Shown here piece by piece: positions 43,601 to 48,480 of a stretch of 64,000 bases of DNA. The first letter of the stretch is position 1. Each line of letters begins with the position of its first letter. The notes under the pieces are model-generated. The model was not told the DNA's origin, did not search any database, and was given only the letters and a program-made list of their open reading frames with translations. This DNA is from Symsagittifera roscoffensis. Its lineage: Eukaryota; Xenacoelomorpha; Acoela; Convolutidae. The position numbers were made by a program, and so were the translations under genes. The stretch lies in contig NC_087064.1 in assembly GCF_963678635.1 (NCBI RefSeq), positions 9,525,671 to 9,589,670 on the forward strand, in the 5' to 3' direction.

Positions 43601-43868
43601 TTACAAAAGCTCTTTCCGACAAATGAATAGCGGAAAACGATTGAAATTGTCAGAGAAAAACAAGTAATTTATGAATGTTTCTTGCAGAATAGGTTTGAAT
43701 GCTAAAGAAACTGGAGCGTTGGATGAATTTTAGTACGAAAAAATATCTGAGTGCTGTCTGGATACAACCGGAGAAGTGACTCAGAACAACTTCAGACCGA
43801 CACAACCTCTGAATGGTCGGGAAGTGTTCACCTCTCTTGACTCAGATGGAATACCAGTCTGGCTCTAA
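4531..43868 (+). CDS. Secreted alpha-carbonic anhydrase, nine-exon gene
   Basis: Predicted join of 4531-4609, 11698-11873, 15415-15567, 16280-16342, 24605-24728, 24992-25035, 25125-25152, 28305-28483 and 43734-43868. This gives about 326 residues with all phases compatible and GT-AG at every intron. The enzyme interconverts CO2 and bicarbonate with a zinc ion. Family hallmarks appear in order: an N-terminal signal peptide, WNYDF, C.G.RQSPIDI, NTGHGFK (proton-shuttle His), QFHAHWG (two zinc His), SEHTVD (third zinc His and its Glu), [19 protein letters not shown] (gatekeeper Thr) and [12 protein letters not shown]. The Cys pair in NCDG and PPCNE is that of secreted family members. There is no hydrophobic C-terminal tail, so a soluble extracellular enzyme is inferred. 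An unusual acidic insertion is encoded by exons 5-7. The family is certain; exons 6-7 and the ninth-exon acceptor are predictions. Confidence 0.88.
5236..5425 (-). repeat. Dispersed repeat family R2, copy 2 (inverted)
   Basis: The reverse complement matches about 24210-24336: GGCGCCTTTGAAAA, CAAAAATGGA, CAAAATAGT, GGGGGACCCTTTGG and GATCGGCA blocks align in order. It lies in intron 1 of the carbonic anhydrase gene in the opposite orientation to the other copies. Confidence 0.6.
5745..5930. repeat. GATTATAATCC-rich palindromic repeat cluster
   Basis: Several copies of the word GATTATAATC(C) on both strands occur within about 190 bp. The core at 5798-5827 is a perfect 30-bp palindrome, GATTATAATCCATTT followed by its exact complement. 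It could extrude as a cruciform or be a relic of a foldback element; no coding is seen. Confidence 0.65.
6171..6275. repeat. Long G runs and a C run
   Basis: A G run of about 18, broken by a few A, is followed by CCCCCCCCCC at about 6228 and a second G run of about 12 near 6263. The G and C runs could pair or form quadruplex structures. Similar G runs mark the monomers of the satellite in intron 8. Confidence 0.7.
9094..9317 (-). mobile_element. Helentron-like non-autonomous element, copy a (internally deleted)
   Basis: One end carries the hairpin TCAGGGC-GAA-GCCCTGA (9106-9122) followed by GTTCCGACTG. The other end carries TTACTTTCGTATCAAAAGT and AGTCGGAAC (9301-9309). The GTTCCGACT and AGTCGGAAC words are subterminal inverted repeats. 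At about 225 bp it is a shortened copy of the roughly 510-bp elements at 11951 and 21163. No protein is encoded. Orientation is given with the hairpin as the 3' end. Confidence 0.55.
9804..10139 (-). pseudogene. Possible LINE ORF1 relic
   Basis: A 111-codon minus-strand frame. Its segment '[14 protein letters not shown]' followed about 15 residues later by 'ALKIDSDRL' and a basic stretch resembles the RNA-binding part of LINE ORF1 proteins (KPRPI.VKF....ER......L.G......EDL). The similarity is weak and no neighbouring LINE ORF2 is seen, so it may be chance. It lies inside intron 1. Confidence 0.3.
10693..10792. repeat. Long imperfect inverted repeat (hairpin)
   Basis: Two 43-nt arms (10693-10735 and 10750-10792) are complementary at about 36 positions and separated by a 14-nt loop. 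The best-paired blocks are TTACCGTGATTTTA and TTTGTGAAGT. If the gene is transcribed, the intron RNA would form a stem-loop of about 100 nt, similar in size to a microRNA precursor. It could equally be a tiny foldback element. Confidence 0.7.
11190..11372 (-). mobile_element. Helentron-like remnant (5' end only)
   Basis: The block from CTTTACAAAAATAATCTGAGGTGAAATATC to CTTCGAAAGTCGGAAC parallels the right-hand half of the copy at 11951-12455. The hairpin end is not recognisable. It is an old fragment in intron 1. Confidence 0.45.
11698..11873 (+). CDS. Carbonic anhydrase exon 2
   Basis: Begins after TTGACAG and ends at the donor GTTAGC. After the split Gln codon it encodes [20 protein letters not shown], continuing to SNTGHGFK. 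The C.G..QSPI block is the alpha-carbonic anhydrase N-terminal signature, and its Cys is the first partner of the secreted-type disulfide. The His in NTGH corresponds to His64, the proton shuttle of vertebrate CA II. The exon ends in phase 0, which fits exon 3. Confidence 0.92.
11951..12455 (-). mobile_element. Helentron-like non-autonomous element, copy b
   Basis: The hairpin TCAGGGC-GAA-GCCCTGA is at 11962-11978, preceded by GACTGCTCGTA and followed by the subterminal repeat GTTCCGACTG. The opposite end has TTACTTTCGTTACGAAAGT and then a degenerate AGTCAGAAC. The interior aligns collinearly with the inverted copy at 21163-21685 (GTGAAATATC, CTTTACAAAAAATGATCA and CCAATTTGGAA blocks). At about 505 bp with no coding capacity, it fits a HINE, the non-autonomous partner of Helentrons. 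Confidence 0.6.
13930..14200. repeat. Degenerate minisatellite, GAGATCGAAGTTGGGTGT family
   Basis: About ten irregular copies of a core GAATTGAGATCGAAG, several extended by TTGGGTGT, with spacings of roughly 20-60 bp. It gives a 107-codon open frame on the minus strand (13872-14195) that is a by-product of the repeat. Confidence 0.7.
14587..14665. repeat. Short dispersed repeat shared with 47690-47752
   Basis: TTGTGGAATCCGCTT, AAATTCACAAAAT and CACAGTTTGGCCT recur almost unchanged at about 47699-47740. No coding or terminal structure is visible. Confidence 0.6.
15415..15567 (+). CDS. Carbonic anhydrase exon 3: zinc-binding core
   Basis: 51 codons, phase 0 at both ends, donor GTATGT. It encodes a Gly-rich loop ([16 protein letters not shown]), then QFHAHWG with the first two zinc-ligand His residues, then [14 protein letters not shown] with the third ligand and its second-shell Glu. 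All three zinc ligands are intact, so the enzyme should be catalytically competent. Ala lies between the two His where Phe or Leu is more usual. Confidence 0.95.
15568..16279 (+). other. Intron 3 (0.7 kb)
   Basis: Donor GTATGT, acceptor CTGTTTCAG. A diverged R2-family repeat lies at about 15985-16150. The rest has no recognisable content. Confidence 0.75.
15985..16150 (+). repeat. Dispersed repeat family R2, diverged copy
   Basis: The order TTGGCGCCATTT, TTTAGTTTTTATTGGAGTAC, TGCGCCCAAAAAC, CTTTTTGGT and GGGATCGAACCCCTGAG parallels the copies at 3425 and 5236, with many differences. Confidence 0.45.
16280..16342 (+). CDS. Carbonic anhydrase exon 4
   Basis: A 21-codon exon between CTGTTTCAG and GTATGT. 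It encodes [20 protein letters not shown] plus Glu, matching the family block LH.VH.N......LAVLG.F.E that follows the third zinc ligand. Phase 0 at both ends connects exons 3 and 5. Confidence 0.92.
17230..17436 (-). pseudogene. LINE reverse transcriptase C-terminal fragment
   Basis: A 68-codon frame with [15 protein letters not shown] and [14 protein letters not shown], matching the thumb region after the YADD box in CR1-like LINEs (V..YLGV.LD..LSW..H). It follows the RT boxes at about 17560-17690 on the same strand. Confidence 0.6.
18839..19129 (-). pseudogene. LINE endonuclease domain fragment
   Basis: A 96-codon frame resembling the apurinic-type endonuclease of CR1/Jockey LINEs: NARSL..K, then IAVCNTA (family I.ITETWL), [14 protein letters not shown] and FCTKRGG (family YR.GRGGG). 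The catalytic Glu of ETWL is altered here, so the copy is inactive. Confidence 0.55.
19243..19322. repeat. AT-rich inverted repeat (foldback)
   Basis: Arms 19243-19278 and about 19289-19322 can pair through ATATATTTTTT and GACTTGTTTT with their complements, around a loop of about 10 nt. It lies just beyond the LINE relic's EN end. No coding is seen. Confidence 0.55.
21163..21685 (+). mobile_element. Helentron-like non-autonomous element, copy c
   Basis: The left end is TTGTTCCGACTTCCGATATGAAAGT and the right end CAGTCGGAAC then ATTCAGGGC-ATC-GCCCTGAT (about 21651-21673) and GAGCAGTC. GTTCCGACT and AGTCGGAAC are subterminal inverted repeats, and the hairpin is near the 3' end. The interior is collinear with copy b in reverse. 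This copy best defines the family, at about 520 bp. Confidence 0.6.
21770..21980 (+). mobile_element. Helentron-like element, copy d (3' half only)
   Basis: Shares with copy c the interior block TTGATTTGTTA...ATCTATTCTTTT and the end CCTTAAAAGGC.GTCG.AACATTCAGGG...CCCTGATA.GAGCAGTCTTG. The 5' half is absent. It lies about 85 bp after copy c in the same orientation. Confidence 0.55.
22402..22783. mobile_element. MITE-like element with about 29-bp terminal inverted repeats
   Basis: The left end CTCATGCTTGAGGGACAGAA (continuing CGCTTGAAA) matches the reverse complement of the right end with two mismatches. Inverted similarity continues inward with CCAATCA and GATTGG blocks. At about 382 bp it encodes nothing. 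The flanks show no clear target-site duplication, so the superfamily is unknown. Confidence 0.65.
24205..24545 (+). repeat. Dispersed repeat family R2, copy 3
   Basis: The longest copy. It contains both the part shared with 5236-5425 (CAAAGGGTCCC, CATTTTTGGTGACGGAGCC, AAAGGCGCCT) and the part shared with 3425-3715 (GCGCGCCGAAAAAACGC, TTGGTCAACATTTTCC). It ends about 60 bp before exon 5. Open frames of 122 and 134 codons here are chance frames of the repeat. Confidence 0.65.
24605..24728 (+). CDS. Carbonic anhydrase exon 5: start of the acidic insertion
   Basis: Acceptor CTTTCTAG, donor GTAATT. The first half, [17 protein letters not shown], continues the family helix after LAVLG.F.E (normally ...N..L..L...L). 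The second half, [20 protein letters not shown], is a Ser/Gly/Asp/Asn-rich hydrophilic stretch absent from ordinary family members. The exon leaves one base of a split codon. It could be spliced directly to exon 8 in frame, giving a shorter isoform without exons 6 and 7. Confidence 0.85.
24729..24991 (+). other. Intron 5 (263 nt)
   Basis: Donor GTAATT, acceptor TTTTGCAG. It contains no recognisable element. Confidence 0.6.
24992..25035 (+). CDS. Carbonic anhydrase exon 6 (small, predicted)
   Basis: 44 nt between TTTTGCAG and GTAATG. With the base carried from exon 5 it encodes [15 protein letters not shown], which extends the hydrophilic insertion and includes an N-glycosylation sequon (NNT). 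It changes the phase from 1 to 0, and only the next micro-exon (25125-25152) restores the phase needed by exon 8. That mutual fit is the main support. No family homology can confirm it. Confidence 0.55.
25036..25124 (+). other. Intron 6 (89 nt)
   Basis: Donor GTAATG. The acceptor TTTTCTCTCTGCAG has the strongest pyrimidine tract of the gene. Confidence 0.55.
25125..25152 (+). CDS. Carbonic anhydrase micro-exon 7 (predicted)
   Basis: 28 nt encoding KFSIEQMNF plus one base of a split Val codon completed by exon 8. It is chosen for the excellent acceptor (TTTTCTCTCTGCAG), the donor G-GTTGAA, and because it converts phase 0 to phase 1 exactly as exons 6 and 8 require. Skipping exons 6 and 7 together keeps the frame, so the pair may be alternatively spliced. 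Confidence 0.5.
25153..28304 (+). other. Intron 7 (3.2 kb)
   Basis: AT-rich. It contains a degenerate minisatellite (about 26590-26830) and several copies of a GTATGATAAGCATTTTTT-like word (27040, 27210, 27255, 27785). No gene is seen. The acceptor is ATCTGTTGCAG. Confidence 0.65.
26590..26830. repeat. Degenerate minisatellite, TCTCAAA.ACT family
   Basis: Four or five irregular copies, about 45-60 bp each, of a unit containing CGATCTCAAA.ACT..(T/A)AGAATGAACACCTTTCC. It lies within intron 7 and has no coding role. Confidence 0.6.
28305..28483 (+). CDS. Carbonic anhydrase exon 8: active-site gatekeeper exon
   Basis: Follows ATCTGTTGCAG and ends before GTACTA. It encodes [20 protein letters not shown], then [19 protein letters not shown] and [13 protein letters not shown]. 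The SLTTPPC block holds the gatekeeper Thr199-equivalent and the second conserved Cys; SDLIP and [11 protein letters not shown] are strict family signatures. It ends in phase 0. The flanking satellite begins only about 30 nt after the donor. Confidence 0.94.
37351..38670. repeat. Higher-order repeat of the satellite, copy 1 (1320 bp)
   Basis: Nearly identical to 38671-39975 with a constant offset of 1320 bp (for example AAGAAACGTATAATTTCTGA at 37491 and 38811). It spans several monomers plus one spacer-containing long monomer. This shows a recent local duplication inside the array. Confidence 0.8.
38671..39975. repeat. Higher-order repeat of the satellite, copy 2
   Basis: Second copy of the 1320-bp block. 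The junction at about 38640-38672 (CAGATGGAACCGCCCAAAAG then GCGTCAGATGGAACGCAG) cuts a monomer irregularly and marks the duplication breakpoint. A further 763-bp duplication follows (about 39958 onward repeated at 40721 onward). Confidence 0.75.
42451..43733. other. End of intron 8, no recognisable feature
   Basis: AT-rich unique-looking sequence between the satellite and the last coding exon. Only chance open frames are seen. Confidence 0.5.
43734..43868 (+). CDS. Carbonic anhydrase exon 9: C-terminus and stop
   Basis: Encodes [17 protein letters not shown], then [17 protein letters not shown] and a short tail ending PVWL before TAA at 43866-43868. [12 protein letters not shown] is the family C-terminal signature (N.RP.QPL..R). 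Exon 8 ending SLKQ joined to YEKI gives the normal spacing to that block (18 residues; 21 in human CA II). The acceptor ATTTTAG is weak but keeps the frame. No GPI or transmembrane tail follows. Confidence 0.88.
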   Translation, partial: YEKISECCLDTTGEVTQNNFRPTQPLNGREVFTSLDSDGIPVWL

Positions 43869-43901
43869 AGATTGATAGAAGCGACACCATGTTTAATTAC
43901 T

Positions 43902-43907
43902 AATAAA
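43902..43907 (+). terminator. Putative polyadenylation signal AATAAA
   Basis: AATAAA begins 34 nt after the carbonic anhydrase stop codon. This is a plausible cleavage/polyadenylation signal with a very short 3' UTR. Confidence 0.55.
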
Positions 43908-44193
43908 ATTAAGATTGTTATTTGAGGATGGTTCAATAAGTTCAATAATTGGCAAGAAATCTGGTGTGGGTATATCTTTATTTGTGACGGTATCAGTTTG
44001 CGGGGTTAAAAAATTTAAAAAAAGCTGTTTTCAAAGTTGTCGAAAAAAAATCAATCACTGTCAAAACACCCGACATTTAATTACTGTAGACATTTGTCAA
44101 ATTCTTCGATCCCTACAACCTGGATAACAACTTTAGGATATGACTAGTGGTTTTACAAGGTTGAGTATGGAGACCAAATTACTTTGGATTTAA

Positions 44194-44295
44194 GGAATCA
44201 AGTTAACATCTCCCCTGGCTGAAAAATCGAGCTCAGAACCAAGTCAGAACTAAAGGCAATGGGGGGGGGGGGAGGGGAGGATGTTAACTTGGTCC
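44194..44295. repeat. Inverted repeat flanking a G run
   Basis: GGAATCAAGTTAACATCTCC (44194-44213) pairs with GGAGGATGTTAACTTGGTCC near 44276-44295. The 58-nt loop contains GGGGGGGGGGGG. The arms differ by one inserted base and one substitution. Confidence 0.65.
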
Positions 44296-44610
44296 GATTT
44301 GAGCAGTTAGTTGGCAAATGCCAACCCGTACCCAGCGAAGGCTGCTTTTCTAGATAGAAATGGTATATAAATTACCTAGCCAAATTTTTTCCTGTACAGA
44401 AAATATCTACTTTTTTCTTAGTTTAGAAATAAACAAACTCTGGAATAAATAAACAGAAATCAGTTCACTGCTCAACCGCAACGAGATAAACATGCTTCGA
44501 GTATACACAATAGTCGTAGCAATACAATGCAAATCAATACGTTTTATAACAAGTGTTGCTTTGAGTTAGATCGCTAAAACTAATGTAAATTATAATAAAT
44601 TATATAATCA

Positions 44611-44680
44611 CGTGGTCTAGCGGTTAGCACTGCCGACCATGGAATGGCAGGTCTGGAATTCGATCGCCAGCCGGAGACTT
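44611..44680 (+). ncRNA. tRNA-like sequence, probably a SINE head or tRNA pseudogene
   Basis: TGGTCTAGCGGTTAG at 44613 fits the polymerase III A box and resembles tRNA-Glu. GGAATTCGATCGCC at about 44655 fits the B box (GGTTCGATCC). CTGCC (44630) and GGCAG (44646) can pair as an anticodon stem, but the loop is 11 nt instead of 7 and the acceptor stem is poor. It is therefore not a normal tRNA gene. Confidence 0.45.
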
Positions 44681-45129
44681 TTTACTAGCTAGAAGTAGCT
44701 TAGAGTTAGCTTAATTTCTGATCAAAAATAAGATGAGAAATAAAGAAATTTAGGAAAATCCCTGCTTTATTTAAGCATTCCACAAAGAACTTCTGATCAG
44801 AAAATTAGATAAGGTATAAAGCTTTTCAGGTCAGAAGTAAAGAGTTTTTACCGGAATTTTCATCACAATCAAACTAATGAACAAAACTTTCTAGTAAACT
44901 TGCATACTTGGGTGATGAACGCATAACAGAATAGATAAAATTTGTTGTTGATGGATGTTTTGGATTGACAATCTCAGTTTTTTGGATGCATGGATCACAT
45001 AAGAAAAGAGTTTGTTATGAACCATTTCACCAGCTTTTCAAGTTCCGCTATAACCCCGCCTTCTATTGTTCCTGTTCGACGGTTTTTAAATTCAGTGAGA
45101 TTAAGGAATTTGATGGCTAAATTATCCAC

Positions 45130-46170
45130 CCGGGTAGACGTCTATAGAAGAAAAATGCTGATCATAAAAAATTCATAACTGAAGTCTATGGAAAGAATGG
45201 TTATCATACGAAACTCATACAAAATTTTAAGTATTTTTAAATTTTTTTAAAAACATTTTTTGTCCATTTGCTTCTTCTGAAGCTTTCTGGTCATTGAAAA
45301 AATAATTTAAAATTTTCGATAAAAAATGATTATCATACAATTTTCATGTATGAAAATTATACGATTATCATTTTGTCCTAGAAAAACAAAATTTTCAGAA
45401 ATCACCAAAAAACGTGTCAGGGTAACTTTAAACAAAATTAAATAATTATATCTAAGATAGAGGGCATTTTGACAATCAAAAACATAATTTTAATTTCGGT
45501 CAGAAAAAATGCTTATCATATAGTCTTCATACAAGTAAATAGTATGATATGGATTTTTTCAAAAGCAAAACACAAATTTGAGATGAAATTTTTTTAATCC
45601 TTTTTTTGGTTGCAAAAAAAAGTTGCAGGCAAAACTTGACTTTTTTATCCTTAAAGTAGTCCAGGATGAGTTTTCTCAACGACCAAATTTTTCAAACTAA
45701 AAATTATCTAGCCATATTCAAAATTTACATTTTTGGTATATAATTTTATGTGAAATTGTTCAAACTAAATTAAATGGCTAAATTCACCAAATGCTGTTCA
45801 TCTATGTGGTAACTGCCAGTTACACTCTGGATTTTTCATGACAGAAAATCCTTGCTTAATGTTTTGGATGAAACACAAAATTTCAAGACAAAAACTTTTT
45901 GTATTTTCCTTTATGAAATAAATGATTATATAGTATGGAAAAACTTTCATCACGCTGTTTTCATATAAATTTGAGGATAAAAAACCTGATGAAAACGCTC
46001 AATTTTGTTTGGAAAATATGCTTTTTATAAAATTTCATATTATGGAAAAAAGTTCATAGTATGGAAATTTATTTTCATACACTTACTTTTGCTCTATGAA
46101 TTTGTATGAAAGAGTATGATAAACATTTTTTTCATATAAGAAAATTGTATGATAAGCAATTTTGTCATCC
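45130..46170. repeat. Cluster of decayed GTATGATAAGCATTTTT words
   Basis: The word and its complement recur at about 45195, 45330, 45350, 45505, 46100 and 46145, often next to TTCATAC or GTATGAA. The same word occurs in introns at about 11470, 11500, 20290, 27210, 27255 and 27785. It may be the remains of an old AT-rich repeat. Confidence 0.45.
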
Positions 46171-46253
46171 CAGGCATTTGATACAGTCAGCTATTTAAAA
46201 AAGAGTCAAAGTACAAACGTTTCAGCCCTTTTTTGCGATTTACAAATTTATGT

Positions 46254-46328
46254 AACGAAAAAATGTTTCATTTTTTCCAAAACCTACTTAACCGAAAAAA
46301 TGTTTCATTTTTTCCAAAACCTACTTAA
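46254..46328. repeat. Short tandem duplication (38 bp, two copies)
   Basis: GAAAAAATGTTTCATTTTTT then CCAAAACCTACTTAA is repeated twice without a gap. Confidence 0.75.
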
Positions 46329-47119
46329 TTAGTGATGACTTAACGTACTTAACTGAAAATTCTTCCTACCTAGAGATTTTGTAGCTGCACTGTTTAATTG
46401 AGGCCTCTCTTGACAAGGCCTAACTGCTTTTTTGATTACCTAACATCATCAGAATTATGTAATACTGACAATTGTCTGTTAAATAACATCTAATATGAAT
46501 CCATTTTATTAAGATTGCTATTTTGATTTTGGGCCCTCTAATACATGAGATGCCAAACAGTTAATAAGACGTCTTTCCAAATGACAAAAATTGAAACATT
46601 TTTTAATCGAGAAACAGTTTCTGACCCCGAATTTCTCTTTAAAAAAAGAACTTTTTTGAACTACACTGTTTGATAAAAACAAATTCTGATAAACGAATTA
46701 TTCGTATGCGAAAAAACTAGAATAAATTTTGGTAGCAAGCCAAAAAAACGAAGGAAAAGTACTGTTTTGTTTTTAATCTACATCTTTTGGCCAGAAAAAG
46801 CAGTGCATGATGAAAGGCAGTGAATGATTTAACAGAAGTAAACGAGGTAGTTTTGTTATAAAGTACAGAGTAAATTTAGGATCCAATTGACGAAAACAAC
46901 TTGGTTCTGCCAATCTGCTTGTTCTGTTAGAACAATATGATAATTTCAACCTATTTAATATGATCATTTCAACCTATTTCAACCATTTCAACCTAGTCTT
47001 AAATATTCGAATCTTGAAAAATTGAAAATCTTGGGTGTTTTTTGACTTATTTGAAAATTTTGTAGGCAACAGAAAGTAAAAACTGTTATTAATAAATTCG
47101 AGATGTGTCTTAAAGAAAC

Positions 47120-47440
47120 CAGACTGCTCCTATATCAGGGCAAAGCCCTGATTGTTCCGACTGTTCCTTAATTCAAATCGAATAGTTTTTGGGAAAAGAA
47201 CAATTTGAAAACCAATAAACTTTGGACAATATCACAGTGGGAAACTTTGAGTCGCACAAAATTAATACGACCGATCTGATTAGCTAGCATCAATTCAATC
47301 TGGAACGACTTTGTTTTGCGGGATAATTCGCCACGAATAAATCATTCGCTTTACGCTCTTAGCAAAATGACAAAAATTGACTGAATAAAAAATCAAACCG
47401 ATCAAAAAGATTCCGTTTTTTTGAAAATTCTGAACAAAAA
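47120..47440 (-). mobile_element. Helentron-like element, copy e (shortened)
   Basis: The left end is GACTGCTCCTATATCAGGGC-AAA-GCCCTGATTGTTCCGACTG. The right end resembles the remnant at 11190-11372 (AAAATTGACTGAATAAAAAA, then ATTCCGTTTTTTTGAAAATT). At about 320 bp it is internally deleted. Confidence 0.5.
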
Positions 47441-47689
47441 TGAATGGTTCATCAAAGAAGTGTTTCAGTACCAAACAAAGTGAACTAGTAAAAAACTGAT
47501 ATGAATCCATATCTTCGTTATCACTAATGACTAAATTAACCAAATTTTCATTATGAGGCTCAACTGTGCACTGGATAAGCGAACATATTGGTGTGTGTAG
47601 GTCTCTAGAATCCAGAGACAAATCTTTTATCATGTATAAATTTTGTCGGAACGATCAAACAAAACTGGCAAAAATAGAAGAACAAAGAG

Positions 47690-47752
47690 CGCGTCCTTGT
47701 TGCGGAATCCGCTTAAAATTCACAAAATACACAGTTTGGCCTAGTTATGTGT
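47690..47752. repeat. Short dispersed repeat shared with 14587-14665
   Basis: GCGGAATCCGCTT, AAATTCACAAAATACACAGT and TTGGCCT match the intron 2 copy. Confidence 0.6.
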
Positions 47753-47816
47753 GTTTTCAATAATCTTACTCAATTTGAGACACTCCAACCATCCAGTTAT
47801 TTAATCGAAAGGAAAT

Positions 47817-48370
47817 TACTGCTCGTATCAGGGGTCACCCTGACTGTCTTGTATGAGCAATCACCCAGACTGCAGACGACGTCATGGAGTAGCTTTTGAT
47901 TTGAGAAAAGCTGATGAAATTGCAAAAGAATCGAAAAATTCTGGAACAAAAGTTATTTTCTAAATCATTCCCCACTAGCTATCTTAAGTACAAAGTGATT
48001 TCGCAAACAGTAACCTGTTTTTTTCTAAACAACTAAAATACCTACATTTAACTTGGATAAAATCCTCTGTCTGATTAAGTAGCTGCTCACGTGTTAAAAG
48101 CACGAGGCATATCGCGCGTTAATTATCCCTAAATCGGCCAAACTTGCAATTTTAAATCTCTCAAAACTAATTTGATGACAACAGAACATGGCGCACAAGT
48201 GATCACTTGTAAAATATATTCACACATTTTGAGCTATGGGCTTTAATAGTAGTTTGATAATAAAAAATCCCAACAAAAATTACTAGTTCAAAAGTCGAAA
48301 TAGGTCTGCAGAACAAAAAGCAACTCGAGCACAAAAATTTCGCCACTTTCTCTGAATATTGGAGCAAAAA
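47817..48370 (-). mobile_element. Helentron-like element, copy f (diverged)
   Basis: The left end is TACTGCTCGTATCAGGGG-TCA-CCCTGACTG; the right part has AAAAGTCGAAATAGGTCTGC and GAGCACAAAAATTTCGCC. The interior keeps blocks of copies b and c (ACAAAGTGAT, GCGCGTTAAT, ACAAGTGATCACTTGTAAAA). At about 550 bp it is the oldest-looking copy; the subterminal AGTCGGAAC is lost. Confidence 0.5.
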
Positions 48371-48480
48371 TGCTGAATCAACATTCCGGCTCAAAACTTA
48401 TCGTTGTACATATAATTCATTTTCAATCTTTTTTCTTGGTCCATTTTATAACTTAAACAAAAATTTTGATCAAAAAAAAT

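Larger units (their letters stand above)
28484..43733 (+). other. Intron 8 (15.25 kb), mostly satellite
   Basis: Donor GTACTA at 28484, predicted acceptor ATTTTAG at 43731-43733. About 91 percent is the tandem array at 28512-42450. The remaining 42450-43730 is AT-rich with no recognisable element. An alternative acceptor with a better pyrimidine tract, TTTCTTGCAG, ends at 43687 but leads to an in-frame stop after five codons. Confidence 0.8.
43910..47119. other. Intergenic region
   Basis: No gene recognised. It contains an inverted repeat around a G run (44194-44295), a tRNA-like SINE head (44611-44680), a stretch rich in decayed ATGATTATCATAC / GTATGATAAGCATTTTT words (about 45130-46170), and a 38-bp tandem duplication (about 46254-46328). 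Confidence 0.6.

Noticed and set aside
43688-43733. Extending the last carbonic anhydrase exon to the acceptor at 43687
   Set aside because: It introduces an in-frame stop after five codons and gives the wrong spacing to the NNFRPTQPL block, so 43734 was preferred.
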